A stretch of 8,214 bases of DNA from Bacillota bacterium. GTDB lineage: Bacteria; Bacillota; Clostridia; Peptostreptococcales; Anaerovoracaceae. The notes under the pieces were generated by a model. It made no database searches and was not told the origin of the DNA. It was given only the letters and a program-made list of their open reading frames with translations. The stretch spans positions 1 through 8,214 of the forward strand of contig JAEEUO010000037.1 in assembly GCA_016286935.1 (NCBI GenBank). Reading direction: 5' to 3'. The translations under genes were made by a program, and so were the position numbers. Below, piece by piece: positions 1 through 5,251 of this stretch. Numbering within the stretch: the stretch's first letter is position 1; every line of letters begins with the position of its first letter.

Positions 1-84
1 CAGGATTCGCAGATCGTTGTCCGTAAGTCCGAGATCGCTCCACTGTTTCGTAAAAAGCAGCGTTTCAATAAACTCTCTGTGCAT
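1..84 (-). CDS. RelE/HigB-like toxin of a type II toxin-antitoxin module (N-terminal 28 codons only)
   Basis: Reading leftward from ATG at 84, the frame stays open to the window edge and encodes 28 residues beginning MHREFIETLLFTKQW and continuing with SDLGLTDNDLRIL. This matches the N-terminus of RelE/ParE-superfamily toxins of the HigB-2 type: a first beta strand 'EFIET..F' and then a helix pair with 'LTD.DLR.L'. In that family the protein is a ribosome-dependent mRNA interferase of about 100-115 residues, usually encoded upstream of an HTH antitoxin that represses the operon. The start is supported by an AGGAG at 94-90 and by a near-perfect promoter directly upstream with an embedded palindrome, as expected for autorepression. 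The catalytic C-terminus and the antitoxin lie outside the window, so the toxin assignment rests on 28 residues and on promoter architecture. Another small protein with a similar start cannot be excluded. Confidence 0.6.
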   Translation of the reverse strand, partial: MHREFIETLLFTKQWSDLGLTDNDLRIL

Positions 85-97
85 GCGGTCTCCTATC

Positions 98-125
98 ATT
101 ATAACCCTATTTCATAGGGTGTCAA
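98..125 (-). promoter_or_regulatory. Consensus sigma-A promoter of the toxin gene with palindromic operator in its spacer
   Basis: On the minus strand a perfect -35 TTGACA (125-120) and a perfect -10 TATAAT (103-98) are separated by 16 bp. The spacer is almost entirely the inverted repeat accctat-ttc-atagggt (104-120), with 7-bp perfect arms and a 3-bp centre. A protein bound there would block both promoter elements, which is the usual geometry for toxin-antitoxin autorepression. The expected transcription start, 6-7 bases past the -10, falls at about 92-91, so the leader would be only about 7-8 nt and would cut into the Shine-Dalgarno sequence. Confidence 0.8.
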
Positions 126-204
126 GTCCGTATAACTGTCTTATAATTCCATTGCTGTATAATATTATCACACGATGGCCAGTCTGTCCATAGAAAGAGC
201 ACGA
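126..204. other. AT-rich intergenic stretch with no recognised gene
   Basis: This stretch is far more AT-rich than the rest of the window. It contains several TATAAT-like words (142-147, 158-163) and a perfect 10-bp palindrome, ATAATATTAT (159-168), but I could not pair any of them with a convincing -35. It may hold extra promoter or binding elements for the toxin operon. The plus-strand frame starting at ATG 175 has no ribosome binding site. Confidence 0.4.
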
Positions 205-450
205 CGGCGTAAAGCCGAAAGATGTGCCGTGGCGGCCGTACAGGGTCCCGCGCAACAGTCATTCGCAGCGTTTGGCAATGAAATCTCCCAATCACCAAAG
301 CAAAAACTTTCGAATAAAAATAACGGGGTTGAGAAGGGGCCCCGTTATTTTTCCGAAAGTTTGCGACGTGATTGGTGAGATTTCGCCAAAGGCAAGAGTT
401 GCGCGGGACCCCGTGCGGCTGCCGCGGCAATCATCTTACGCTTTACGGGC
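205..450. repeat. Long imperfect palindromic element (~120-bp inverted arms), MITE/REP-like
   Basis: The left arm (about 205-328) and the reverse complement of the right arm (about 340-450) align almost end to end with a few small gaps. Matching blocks include GTAAAGC (209-215 with 440-446), GGGTCCCGCGCAAC (243-256 with its complement near 400-413), TTTGGC, GAAATCTC, CCAATCAC, ACTTTCG (306-312 with 354-360) and AAAAATAACGGGG (316-328 with 340-352). Only 11 bases (329-339) separate the arms. The element could form a cruciform in DNA or one very long hairpin in RNA. Short open frames run through both arms and give related peptides (for example around 'GPAQ'), but they lack ribosome binding sites. 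The shape fits dispersed palindromic intergenic repeats. No second copy, transposase or clear target-site duplication is visible here. The right end overlaps the stop codon of the acyl-CoA ligase. Confidence 0.75.
316..352. terminator. Bidirectional intrinsic terminator at the centre of the palindromic element
   Basis: A perfect 13-bp stem AAAAATAACGGGG (316-328) / CCCCGTTATTTTT (340-352) encloses an 11-base loop (329-339). The A/T outer part of the stem supplies a T-run in either direction. On the minus strand it lies about 90 bases after the acyl-CoA ligase stop codon and would end the sirtuin-ligase transcript before the toxin promoter. The inner arms of the larger palindrome extend the stem further. 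Confidence 0.75.
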
Positions 451-2305
451 GTTTGTTGTCGTCGATGAACCGCCGGATCTTGAGCGACGTCGTCTTGTCG
501 AATTCCCGATGGCGGATGACCGTGTGGACGATGTTCTTGAACCGCGGCTGGTTCGCGTTGAAGCGGTCGACCTCGGCCTCGATGAGCGCCGCCTCGTCCT
601 CTTCGGTGTAGCCCTCGCCGAGCTTCTCGCGGACGGCCTGCTCGTCCGGCCGGACCGTGACGGAGATGCCGTTCCAGGGCGAGCCCGGGTCCGTGTCGCC
701 GGCCCAGACCATGCACTCGGCGATGTAGCGGCTCTCGAGCAGGTACGCCTCGAGCTCCTCCGGGTACACGTTCTTGCCGTTCGACGTGACGATGACGTTT
801 TTCTTGCGGCCGGTGATGAAGACGAAGTTGTCGGCGTCGAGGTAGCCGAGGTCGCCGGTGTGGAACCAGCCGTCCTCGTCGATCACCTCGGCCGTCCGCT
901 CGGGTTCGCGGTAGTAGCCCGACATCAGGATCGGCCCGCGGAAGCAGATCTCGCCGATCCCGTTCGCGTTCTTGTCTTCGATGTGGCACTCGACGAACGG
1001 CAGAAGGTGGCCGGCCGACGCGTTCTTCATCAGCTTCGGCTTGTCCGGGTTCAGCGCGACGATCGGGGCGCACTCGGAGAGGCCGTAGCCCTGGATGGCG
1101 TTGATGCCGACGTCGTTGAAGAAGTTCAGGATGGACGCGTCGATCGCGGCGCCGCCGGAGATGATCGCGCGGAGCTTGCCGCCGAAGAGGTCGCGGATGT
1201 TTTCGCGCGCCTTCCGGGGCAGGCGGATCCGGATGTTGCTCTCGATCGCCTTGTCCGCGATCTTCCGGAGGAGCTTGTTGTTGAGCTGGTCGCGGAGGCC
1301 TTTCATGATCTTCGCGTAGAAGTTTTCGATGATCGCCGGCACCGCGAGCATGATCGTCGGTTTCGCTTCGAGGATGTCGGAGCGCATCGATTTCAAACTG
1401 CGGGAGAATGCGATCGACGCGCCGGTGTACGCGCACGTCAGGAACGTCGCCGTGCATTCGTAGGCGTGGTTCAGCGGCAGGACGGAGAAGCACGTGTCCT
1501 CCGGTTCGGCCGAGAACAGCACCTGGGCGAGGATCGCGTCGAGCAGGAGGCTGCGGTGGGAGAGCATGACGCCCTTCGCGACGCCGGTCGTGCCGGAGGT
1601 GAACAGGATCGTCGCGACGTCGGTGTTGAGGACGCGCGCGTTCTCGAAGCTGCGGTCGCCGTTCCAGACCATCTTCCGCCCGGTCTGGCGGAGCTCGGTC
1701 CACGAGAGGAGCCCCTCCGCGGCGTTTTCGTCCGTGTCGCGCGAGGCGGTGATGACGTAGCGGAGATCGTTTCCGCCGGCCGCCTTGATGCGCTTGAACG
1801 TCTCGTAATACTTCTCGTCGATCGTGACGACGGCCTCAAGCTCGCCCTTGACCGTGAGCTGGGCAAGCTCGTTCTCGTTCAGCTCCTTGTCGAGCGGAAC
1901 GATGACGCCGGTCCCGCACGTCACCGCGAGGTACGTCTCGCACCACGCGACGGAGTTGCGGCCGATGACGCCGATGTTCGTGTCCTTCAGGCCGAGCGCG
2001 CAGAGCGCCGTCCCGAGCGCGTTGACGTCGGAGAGCGTCTCGCGGAACGTCGTGTCGCGGTAGGGCCTCTTCGCGTCGGGCTTTTCCCTGAGGAACGGCC
2101 TGTCGGGGAAGTGCTCGGCGGAGTAGCTGAGCATGTCCTTCAGGTCCGTGACGACGTGTTTGTCGCGGTACAGGAAGCAGCGGTTCTTCGTGTTCTTCAG
2201 TTCCTTCAGCATCGCCGCGATGACGTCGCGCTCGCGCTGTTTGATGTTGCGGTATTCGGTGTCGGTATAGCTGTAGGGCAGCGAGCGGCCCGGTTTGTCC
2301 GTCAT
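443..2305 (-). CDS. AMP-forming long-chain acyl-CoA ligase (FadD/COG1022-like)
   Basis: This 620-residue member of the ANL adenylating superfamily activates a carboxylic acid, probably a long-chain fatty acid, as acyl-AMP and then acyl-CoA. Visible motifs in order: phosphate loop TSGTTGVAKGV (236-246), LNHAYE (278-283), adenine-binding QGYGLSE (405-411), the ATP-ribose TGD motif in GWFHTGDLGYLD (479-490), hinge region GRKKNVIVTSNGKNVYPEE (499-517) and the C-terminal A10 lysine in TTSLKIRR (K609). Length and motif order fit COG1022 long-chain acyl-CoA synthetases; the exact acyl chain cannot be read from sequence. ATG at 2305 is chosen because AGGAAAGGA (2319-2311) stands 5 bases upstream and the frame then starts 19 bp after the sirtuin stop codon. 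A longer frame to 2386 would overlap the sirtuin. It is the second gene of a sirtuin-ligase operon and is followed by a hairpin terminator within the palindromic element. Confidence 0.92.
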   Translation of the reverse strand: MTDKPGRSLPYSYTDTEYRNIKQRERDVIAAMLKELKNTKNRCFLYRDKHVVTDLKDMLSYSAEHFPDRPFLREKPDAKRPYRDTTFRETLSDVNALGTALCALGLKDTNIGVIGRNSVAWCETYLAVTCGTGVIVPLDKELNENELAQLTVKGELEAVVTIDEKYYETFKRIKAAGGNDLRYVITASRDTDENAAEGLLSWTELRQTGRKMVWNGDRSFENARVLNTDVATILFTSGTTGVAKGVMLSHRSLLLDAILAQVLFSAEPEDTCFSVLPLNHAYECTATFLTCAYTGASIAFSRSLKSMRSDILEAKPTIMLAVPAIIENFYAKIMKGLRDQLNNKLLRKIADKAIESNIRIRLPRKARENIRDLFGGKLRAIISGGAAIDASILNFFNDVGINAIQGYGLSECAPIVALNPDKPKLMKNASAGHLLPFVECHIEDKNANGIGEICFRGPILMSGYYREPERTAEVIDEDGWFHTGDLGYLDADNFVFITGRKKNVIVTSNGKNVYPEELEAYLLESRYIAECMVWAGDTDPGSPWNGISVTVRPDEQAVREKLGEGYTEEDEAALIEAEVDRFNANQPRFKNIVHTVIRHREFDKTTSLKIRRFIDDNKRP

Positions 2306-2324
2306 AGATGTCCTTTCCTGCGGA

Positions 2325-3134
2325 TCACCGCACTTTGATCTGTCCGAGTTCGTCGCCGATGTTGCCGCGGAGGATGACCGAGGCAAGCCCGTCGTAGGAC
2401 GTCGGCTGCTTGTTGAGGAGGACGATGCCGAGACCGCCGCGGAAGTAGCGGATCAGCCCGGCCGCCGGGTAGACGTTCAGGGACGTTCCGCCGACGATCA
2501 GAAGGTCCGCGTTCCGGATCATCATGACGGCGCCCTCGACCGTTTCGTCGTCGAGCGATTCGCCGTAGAGCACGACGTCGGGCTTGATCACGCCGCCGCA
2601 TTTCGGGCAGCGCGGGATATACGATTCCGGCGCGGCGCTGAGCCCGTTCCGCTCCATCTCGGCCTTTCCGCGCCTCCCCGCCGCGACGATGACGTCCTCT
2701 TCGTAGAACGTGCGGCATTTCGTGCAGTAGTTGCGCTTCACCGAGCCGTGGAGCTCGTAGACGGTCTTCGAGCCGGCTTCCTGGTGGAGGCCGTCGATGT
2801 TCTGGGTCGCGATGCCGAGGAGCTTGCCGGCGGCCTCGAGCTCGGCGAGTTTTTTGTGGGCGGCGTTCGGCTTCGCGTCGAGCCCGACCATCTTGTCGGT
2901 GTAGTAGCGGTAGAACTCGGCCGTGTTCGCCCAGAAGAATTCGTGGGAGAGGATCGTCTCGGGCGGGTATTTGTAGAGCTGGTGGTAGAGGCCGCCCGTC
3001 CCGCGGAAGTCGGGGATCCCGCTCTCGGTCGAGACGCCGGCGCCGCCGAAGAACGCGATGCGGGAGGCCGCGTCGATCTTTTCCTGAAGGGCTTCCAGCG
3101 TGTTGCCGCCGTAAATATCTTTTTCTTCGGACAT
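2325..3134 (-). CDS. NAD-dependent protein deacetylase/deacylase, Sir2 (sirtuin) family
   Basis: The 269-residue cytosolic protein carries the full bacterial sirtuin motif set: NAD-binding GAGVSTESGIPDFRG (31-45), QNIDGLH (111-117), the catalytic histidine in ELHGS (H129), a four-cysteine zinc site (C137/C140 and C176/C179), VLYGE (188-192) and the GGTSLNVYP loop (215-223), with NKQPT near the C-terminus. Sirtuins remove acyl groups from protein lysines using NAD and release nicotinamide and O-acyl-ADP-ribose. The Tyr/Arg pair typical of SIRT5/CobB desuccinylases is not evident, so plain deacetylation is the simpler guess. ATG at 3134 is supported by GAGGAGG seven bases upstream. A longer frame to 3347 runs into the divergent gene and is rejected. 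The acyl-CoA ligase starts 19 bp downstream, so the two are almost certainly co-transcribed and the ligase is a candidate substrate. Confidence 0.95.
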   Translation of the reverse strand: MSEEKDIYGGNTLEALQEKIDAASRIAFFGGAGVSTESGIPDFRGTGGLYHQLYKYPPETILSHEFFWANTAEFYRYYTDKMVGLDAKPNAAHKKLAELEAAGKLLGIATQNIDGLHQEAGSKTVYELHGSVKRNYCTKCRTFYEEDVIVAAGRRGKAEMERNGLSAAPESYIPRCPKCGGVIKPDVVLYGESLDDETVEGAVMMIRNADLLIVGGTSLNVYPAAGLIRYFRGGLGIVLLNKQPTSYDGLASVILRGNIGDELGQIKVR

Positions 3135-3168
3135 CGCGAAACCTCCTCTTCGCCTTTCGGAGAATCTG

Positions 3169-3177
3169 TGGTACAAT
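3169..3177 (+). promoter_or_regulatory. Extended -10 promoter of the small membrane protein gene
   Basis: TGgTACAAT has TG at 3169-3170 and -10 TACAAT at 3172-3177. No convincing -35 stands 17 bp upstream, which is common for extended -10 promoters. The expected start is near 3184, giving a leader of about 57 nt with a GGAAAGGA ribosome binding site at 3223-3230. Confidence 0.5.
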
Positions 3178-3188
3178 AGGCAGGGACA

Positions 3189-3204
3189 GGCCGCCGGAGC
3201 GGCC
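3189..3204. promoter_or_regulatory. Hairpin shared by both divergent 5' leaders
   Basis: GGCCGC (3189-3194) and GCGGCC (3199-3204) form a perfect 6-bp stem around a 4-base loop. In the sirtuin-strand transcript the loop reads UCCG closed by a C-G pair, which is the very stable C(UNCG)G tetraloop class. It lies between the two predicted start sites and would be transcribed in both directions. Confidence 0.5.
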
Positions 3205-3212
3205 GATATCTC

Positions 3213-3221
3213 ATTATACCA
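3213..3221 (-). promoter_or_regulatory. Extended -10 promoter of the sirtuin-ligase operon
   Basis: On the minus strand TGgTATAAT has TG at 3221-3220 and a perfect TATAAT at 3218-3213. The -35 region is weak. The expected start is near 3206, about 70 nt before the sirtuin ATG. It faces the opposing promoter at 3169-3177, so the two transcription units overlap at their 5' ends. Confidence 0.55.
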
Positions 3222-3240
3222 CCGGAAAGGACATTTTCCT

Positions 3241-3534
3241 ATGGCTGACTTTATCGAAACGCTGCGAAATACGCCGCTGACCCACATTTTCATCATCGTC
3301 GCGATCGCGCTCGTCGCCCATTTCCTGTCGCGGCGGCGGATCGACAAGATGGAGAAGAAGCTGTTCGGCGACGACGCGGAGCGCTACCGGGCCGACGCGA
3401 ACGGCGTTTCCCCGTTCGACCGCCCGCCGAAGGGCTTCGACGAAGCGAAGGCCGCCGAACAGGCCGACGCGCTCCGCCGCGCGAAGGAGGGCTCGACGAC
3501 CGAGCCGACCGTCAGCGAGGTCAAGCGCGATTAG
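3241..3534 (+). CDS. Small single-pass membrane protein of unknown function
   Basis: I do not recognise this 97-residue protein. Residues 13-30 (LTHIFIIVAIALVAHFLS) form one hydrophobic segment followed by RRR. By the positive-inside rule this places the N-terminus outside and the remaining ~65 residues in the cytosol. The tail is charged and probably helical in part: a Lys/Glu/Asp-rich stretch at 34-50, a PFDRPPKGF turn at 58-66, an Ala/Glu/Arg helix at 67-83, and a disordered Ser/Thr/Glu end. No cysteine and no signal-peptidase site stand out. ATG at 3241 is preceded by GGAAAGGA ten bases upstream and an extended -10 promoter further up. GC content and codon choice match the neighbours. It is divergent from the sirtuin and is followed by a hairpin and a tRNA gene. 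Its function remains open. Confidence 0.8.
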   Translation: MADFIETLRNTPLTHIFIIVAIALVAHFLSRRRIDKMEKKLFGDDAERYRADANGVSPFDRPPKGFDEAKAAEQADALRRAKEGSTTEPTVSEVKRD

Positions 3535-3548
3535 CCGTTCCGGTACCG

Positions 3549-3576
3549 GCGCGGACGGGGCCTCCCCGGTCCGCGC
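3549..3576 (+). terminator. GC-rich hairpin between the small membrane gene and the tRNA
   Basis: GCGCGGACGGGG (3549-3560) pairs with CCCCGGTCCGCGC (3564-3576) with one bulged base and a 3-base loop. It lies 15 bases after the stop codon of the small membrane gene and 5 bases before the tRNA. There is no T-run, so it may be a factor-dependent terminator or a processing signal for a joint mRNA-tRNA transcript rather than a classical intrinsic terminator. Confidence 0.5.
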
Positions 3577-3581
3577 GATAT

Positions 3582-3657
3582 GCCTCAGTAGCTCAGTGGA
3601 TAGAGCGTCGGTTTCCTAAACCGTGCGTCGGAGGTTCGACTCCTCTCTGGGGTACCA
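3582..3657 (+). tRNA. tRNA-Arg (anticodon CCT)
   Basis: A complete 76-nt cloverleaf with encoded CCA. The acceptor 5' strand GCCTCAG pairs with CTGGGGT (a G-U at 1-72 and a U-G at 4-69). The D stem is GCTC/GAGC with GG in the loop. The anticodon loop TTCCTAA carries CCT. The T arm is GGAGG-TTCGACT-CCTCT, the discriminator base is A, then CCA. The anticodon stem has a T-T mismatch at 27:43, leaving four solid pairs. This tRNA reads the rare AGG codon. No own promoter is obvious immediately upstream, so it may be made by read-through from the small membrane gene and matured by processing at the hairpin before it. Confidence 0.95.
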
Positions 3658-3659
3658 CA

Positions 3660-3690
3660 CCCGCCGGCCCGTCCGGCGGGTTTTCCTTTT
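3660..3690 (+). terminator. Intrinsic terminator after tRNA-Arg
   Basis: CCCGCCGG (3660-3667) and CCGGCGGG (3673-3680) form an 8-bp GC stem with a 5-base loop, followed by TTTTCCTTTT. It starts two bases after the CCA end of the tRNA. Confidence 0.88.
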
Positions 3691-3709
3691 CCAAAACCTG
3701 TGAAACCCG

Positions 3710-3738
3710 TTGAAATCGCGCCGCCGGTGTGGTAACAT
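3710..3738 (+). promoter_or_regulatory. Promoter of tadA
   Basis: The -35 TTGAAA (3710-3715) and -10 TAACAT (3733-3738) are 17 bp apart, and TGg directly before the -10 makes it an extended -10 as well. The expected start near 3745 gives a leader of about 26 nt, with GGAGG at 3760-3764 six bases before the ATG. Confidence 0.65.
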
Positions 3739-3770
3739 AATAAGGCTAATGGGCATTTCGGAGGCGCCGT

Positions 3771-4280
3771 ATGGACAACACCCGCGAAAACCGGACGGTT
3801 TCGACCGCTAAGCGCGAAGACGAGGAACGGTTTATGCGCGAGGCGCTCCGCGAGGCGCGGAAGGCCGCTTCCCTCGGCGAGGTGCCGATCGGCGCGGTCG
3901 TCGTGAAGGACGGCGCGGTCGTCGGACGCGGCCACAACCTGACCGTGACGCGGAAGGACCCGACCGCCCATGCCGAGACCGTCGCGATCCGAAACGCGGC
4001 GAAGAAGCTCGGCGGCTGGCGGCTCAGCGGCTGCGACCTCTACGTGACGGCCGAGCCCTGCCCGATGTGCGCGGGGGCGATCGTCCTCGCCCGGCTCCGT
4101 ACGGTCTTCATCGGCGCGATGGACCCGAAGGCGGGCGCGTGCGGCTCCCTGATGGACATCCCCGAGGATCCCCGCCTGAACCACAACTCGGGCGTCGTGA
4201 CCGGCGTGCTCGAGGACGAGTGCCGGGCGCTCCTCAAATCCTTTTTCCGGAACCTGCGCGACGCTTCCGACGCGGAATAG
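3771..4280 (+). CDS. tadA: tRNA-specific adenosine(34) deaminase TadA
   Basis: The 169-residue protein belongs to the cytidine/deoxycytidylate deaminase fold and converts A34 to inosine in the wobble position of tRNA-Arg(ACG), which allows decoding of CGU, CGC and CGA. The zinc site is complete: HAE at 67-69 (H67 ligand, E69 proton shuttle) and PCPMC at 96-100 (C97 and C100 ligands). The flanking VPIGAVVVKDG (38-48) and GRGHN (52-56) segments are typical of the family. Length is normal, with about 20 extra N-terminal residues before the first helix. ATG at 3771 is preferred because GGAGG lies 6 bases upstream; an internal ATG at residue 22 lacks such a site. The Ig-like gene follows after 40 bp with no promoter or terminator between, so the two are probably co-transcribed. 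Confidence 0.95.
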   Translation: MDNTRENRTVSTAKREDEERFMREALREARKAASLGEVPIGAVVVKDGAVVGRGHNLTVTRKDPTAHAETVAIRNAAKKLGGWRLSGCDLYVTAEPCPMCAGAIVLARLRTVFIGAMDPKAGACGSLMDIPEDPRLNHNSGVVTGVLEDECRALLKSFFRNLRDASDAE

Positions 4281-4320
4281 CGCAGCTCCCATAAACAATC
4301 CCCGCAAGGAGGACCTCATC

Positions 4321-5166
4321 ATGAACAACAAACTCATCCGGATCGTCGCGCTCGCGTGCGTGCTCGCGCTTCTCTGCGCGGCCGCGGTCTTCGCGGAACC
4401 GGAATCTTCCGCGGCGTTCGCGCTCGTCGAAACGTCCCCCGAGGACGGCTCCACGAACACCGTCGCCCAGAACGTCGCCGTGAAGCTCATCTTCAACAGG
4501 GACGTGTCCCAGGACTCGGCCCGTACGGCGAACGACGGCATCTTTACGATCACGACCGTGAACGTCGACAAGGACGGCAACGAAACGCCCTACACCGTCC
4601 CGTACACGGCGCTCTACAACAACGCGAAGTATCCGAATGAAGTCTGGCTCCAGTGCGACGAGGACCTCGTGACGACCCAGACCTATACCGTGACGATCCC
4701 CGGAACGATGGTCAGCTCCGACGGTTCCGCGCTCGGCGCCGACAAGGTCTTCTCCTTCACGATCCGGAACACGAAGCGCGACAACACGATCTACACGGTC
4801 CTGATGCTCGTCTTCATGGGCCTGATGATGTTCCTGTCCGTCCGCGACGCGGCGCGCCAGGCACGCGGCGATACAAAGCAACAGAAAAAGGACGCCTCCG
4901 TCAACCCGTACAAAGAGGCCAAGAAAAAAGGCAAGACCGTAGCCGAGGTCAACGCCGCCTCCGCGAAGAAGAAGGCCAAGATCGCCGAAGAGGAGGCCCG
5001 CAAGGAAGCGCTGAAGGAACAGATCCGCAAGGAGATCGAGGAAGAGCGCAAGAAGGCGCGCGAGAAATCCCGCAAGAAACACTACCGCGTCCGTTCCGCC
5101 GCTCCGATCTCGAAGGCCGGCTACAAGGTCTCCGAGGCCTACCTGAAGAGCATCCATAAAAAATAA
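4321..5166 (+). CDS. Secreted-N-terminus Ig-like (Big_5/SbsA-type) membrane protein with charged cytosolic tail
   Basis: The 281-residue protein starts with a clear signal peptide (basic NNKLIR, hydrophobic core 7-20, predicted cleavage after AVFA at 25). Residues about 36-148 look like one bacterial Ig-like domain of the SbsA/Big_5 type: a 'VETSPEDGSTNTVAQNVAVK' opening, 'IFNRDV' and a closing 'DKVFSFTIRN'. A membrane helix follows at 156-174 (IYTVLMLVFMGLMMFLSV). Residues about 176-281 are strongly Lys/Glu/Arg/Ala-rich, with a probable single alpha helix or coiled coil at 207-250. The predicted layout is an outside Ig domain, one membrane pass, and an inside charged tail. ATG 4321 has AAGGAGG eight bases upstream. 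It lies 40 bp after tadA and before a strong hairpin. I do not know a function; envelope sensing or anchoring is a guess. Confidence 0.82.
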   Translation: MNNKLIRIVALACVLALLCAAAVFAEPESSAAFALVETSPEDGSTNTVAQNVAVKLIFNRDVSQDSARTANDGIFTITTVNVDKDGNETPYTVPYTALYNNAKYPNEVWLQCDEDLVTTQTYTVTIPGTMVSSDGSALGADKVFSFTIRNTKRDNTIYTVLMLVFMGLMMFLSVRDAARQARGDTKQQKKDASVNPYKEAKKKGKTVAEVNAASAKKKAKIAEEEARKEALKEQIRKEIEEERKKAREKSRKKHYRVRSAAPISKAGYKVSEAYLKSIHKK

Positions 5167-5194
5167 GCCGCGCTCCGGCTGAAAGACGTAAAAC

Positions 5195-5228
5195 ACGCGC
5201 GGCCGGTCCCCGGCCGCGCGTTCTCTTG
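5195..5228 (+). terminator. GC-rich terminator-like hairpin in the glnS leader
   Basis: ACGCGCGGCCGG (5195-5206) and CCGGCCGCGCGT (5210-5221) form a 12-bp stem with a 3-base loop, followed by the interrupted T-run TTCTCTT. It ends the tadA-Ig-like transcript, perhaps incompletely because the tail is weak. Only 30 bases separate it from the glnS ATG. Confidence 0.75.
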
Positions 5229-5251
5229 CACCATACGAAAGAAGTGCCCCT

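Noticed and set aside
175..378. A 67-codon plus-strand frame through the palindromic element
   Set aside because: No Shine-Dalgarno sequence, it lies wholly in the inverted repeat, and the opposite arm gives a related peptide, as expected from a palindrome rather than a gene.
482..484. The ligase A10 lysine is residue 609, the same number as the regulated lysine of Salmonella Acs
   Set aside because: The identical number is coincidence between proteins of different subfamilies; only the equivalent motif position is meaningful.
224..2338. A 704-codon plus-strand open frame opposite the acyl-CoA ligase
   Set aside because: It is antisense to a gene with complete motifs, is rich in Arg/Val/Asp/Glu with low complexity, and has no ribosome binding site. 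GC-rich codon bias leaves few stops in this antisense phase.
2306..2386. Longer start for the acyl-CoA ligase (27 extra residues)
   Set aside because: It would overlap the sirtuin C-terminus, and the extension (MPRSSSAATSATNS...) has no ribosome binding site; the ATG at 2305 has a good one.
3135..3347. Longer start for the sirtuin (71 extra residues)
   Set aside because: It runs through the divergent promoter and into the small membrane gene; GAGGAGG before 3134 decides the start.
3582..4280. tRNA-Arg beside tadA as a substrate-enzyme pair
   Set aside because: TadA acts on A34 of tRNA-Arg(ACG). This tRNA has anticodon CCT, so it is not a substrate and the adjacency is probably coincidental.
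5167..5251. T-box leader upstream of glnS
   Set aside because: Only about 85 bases are available and no T-box antiterminator sequence or specifier stem is visible.
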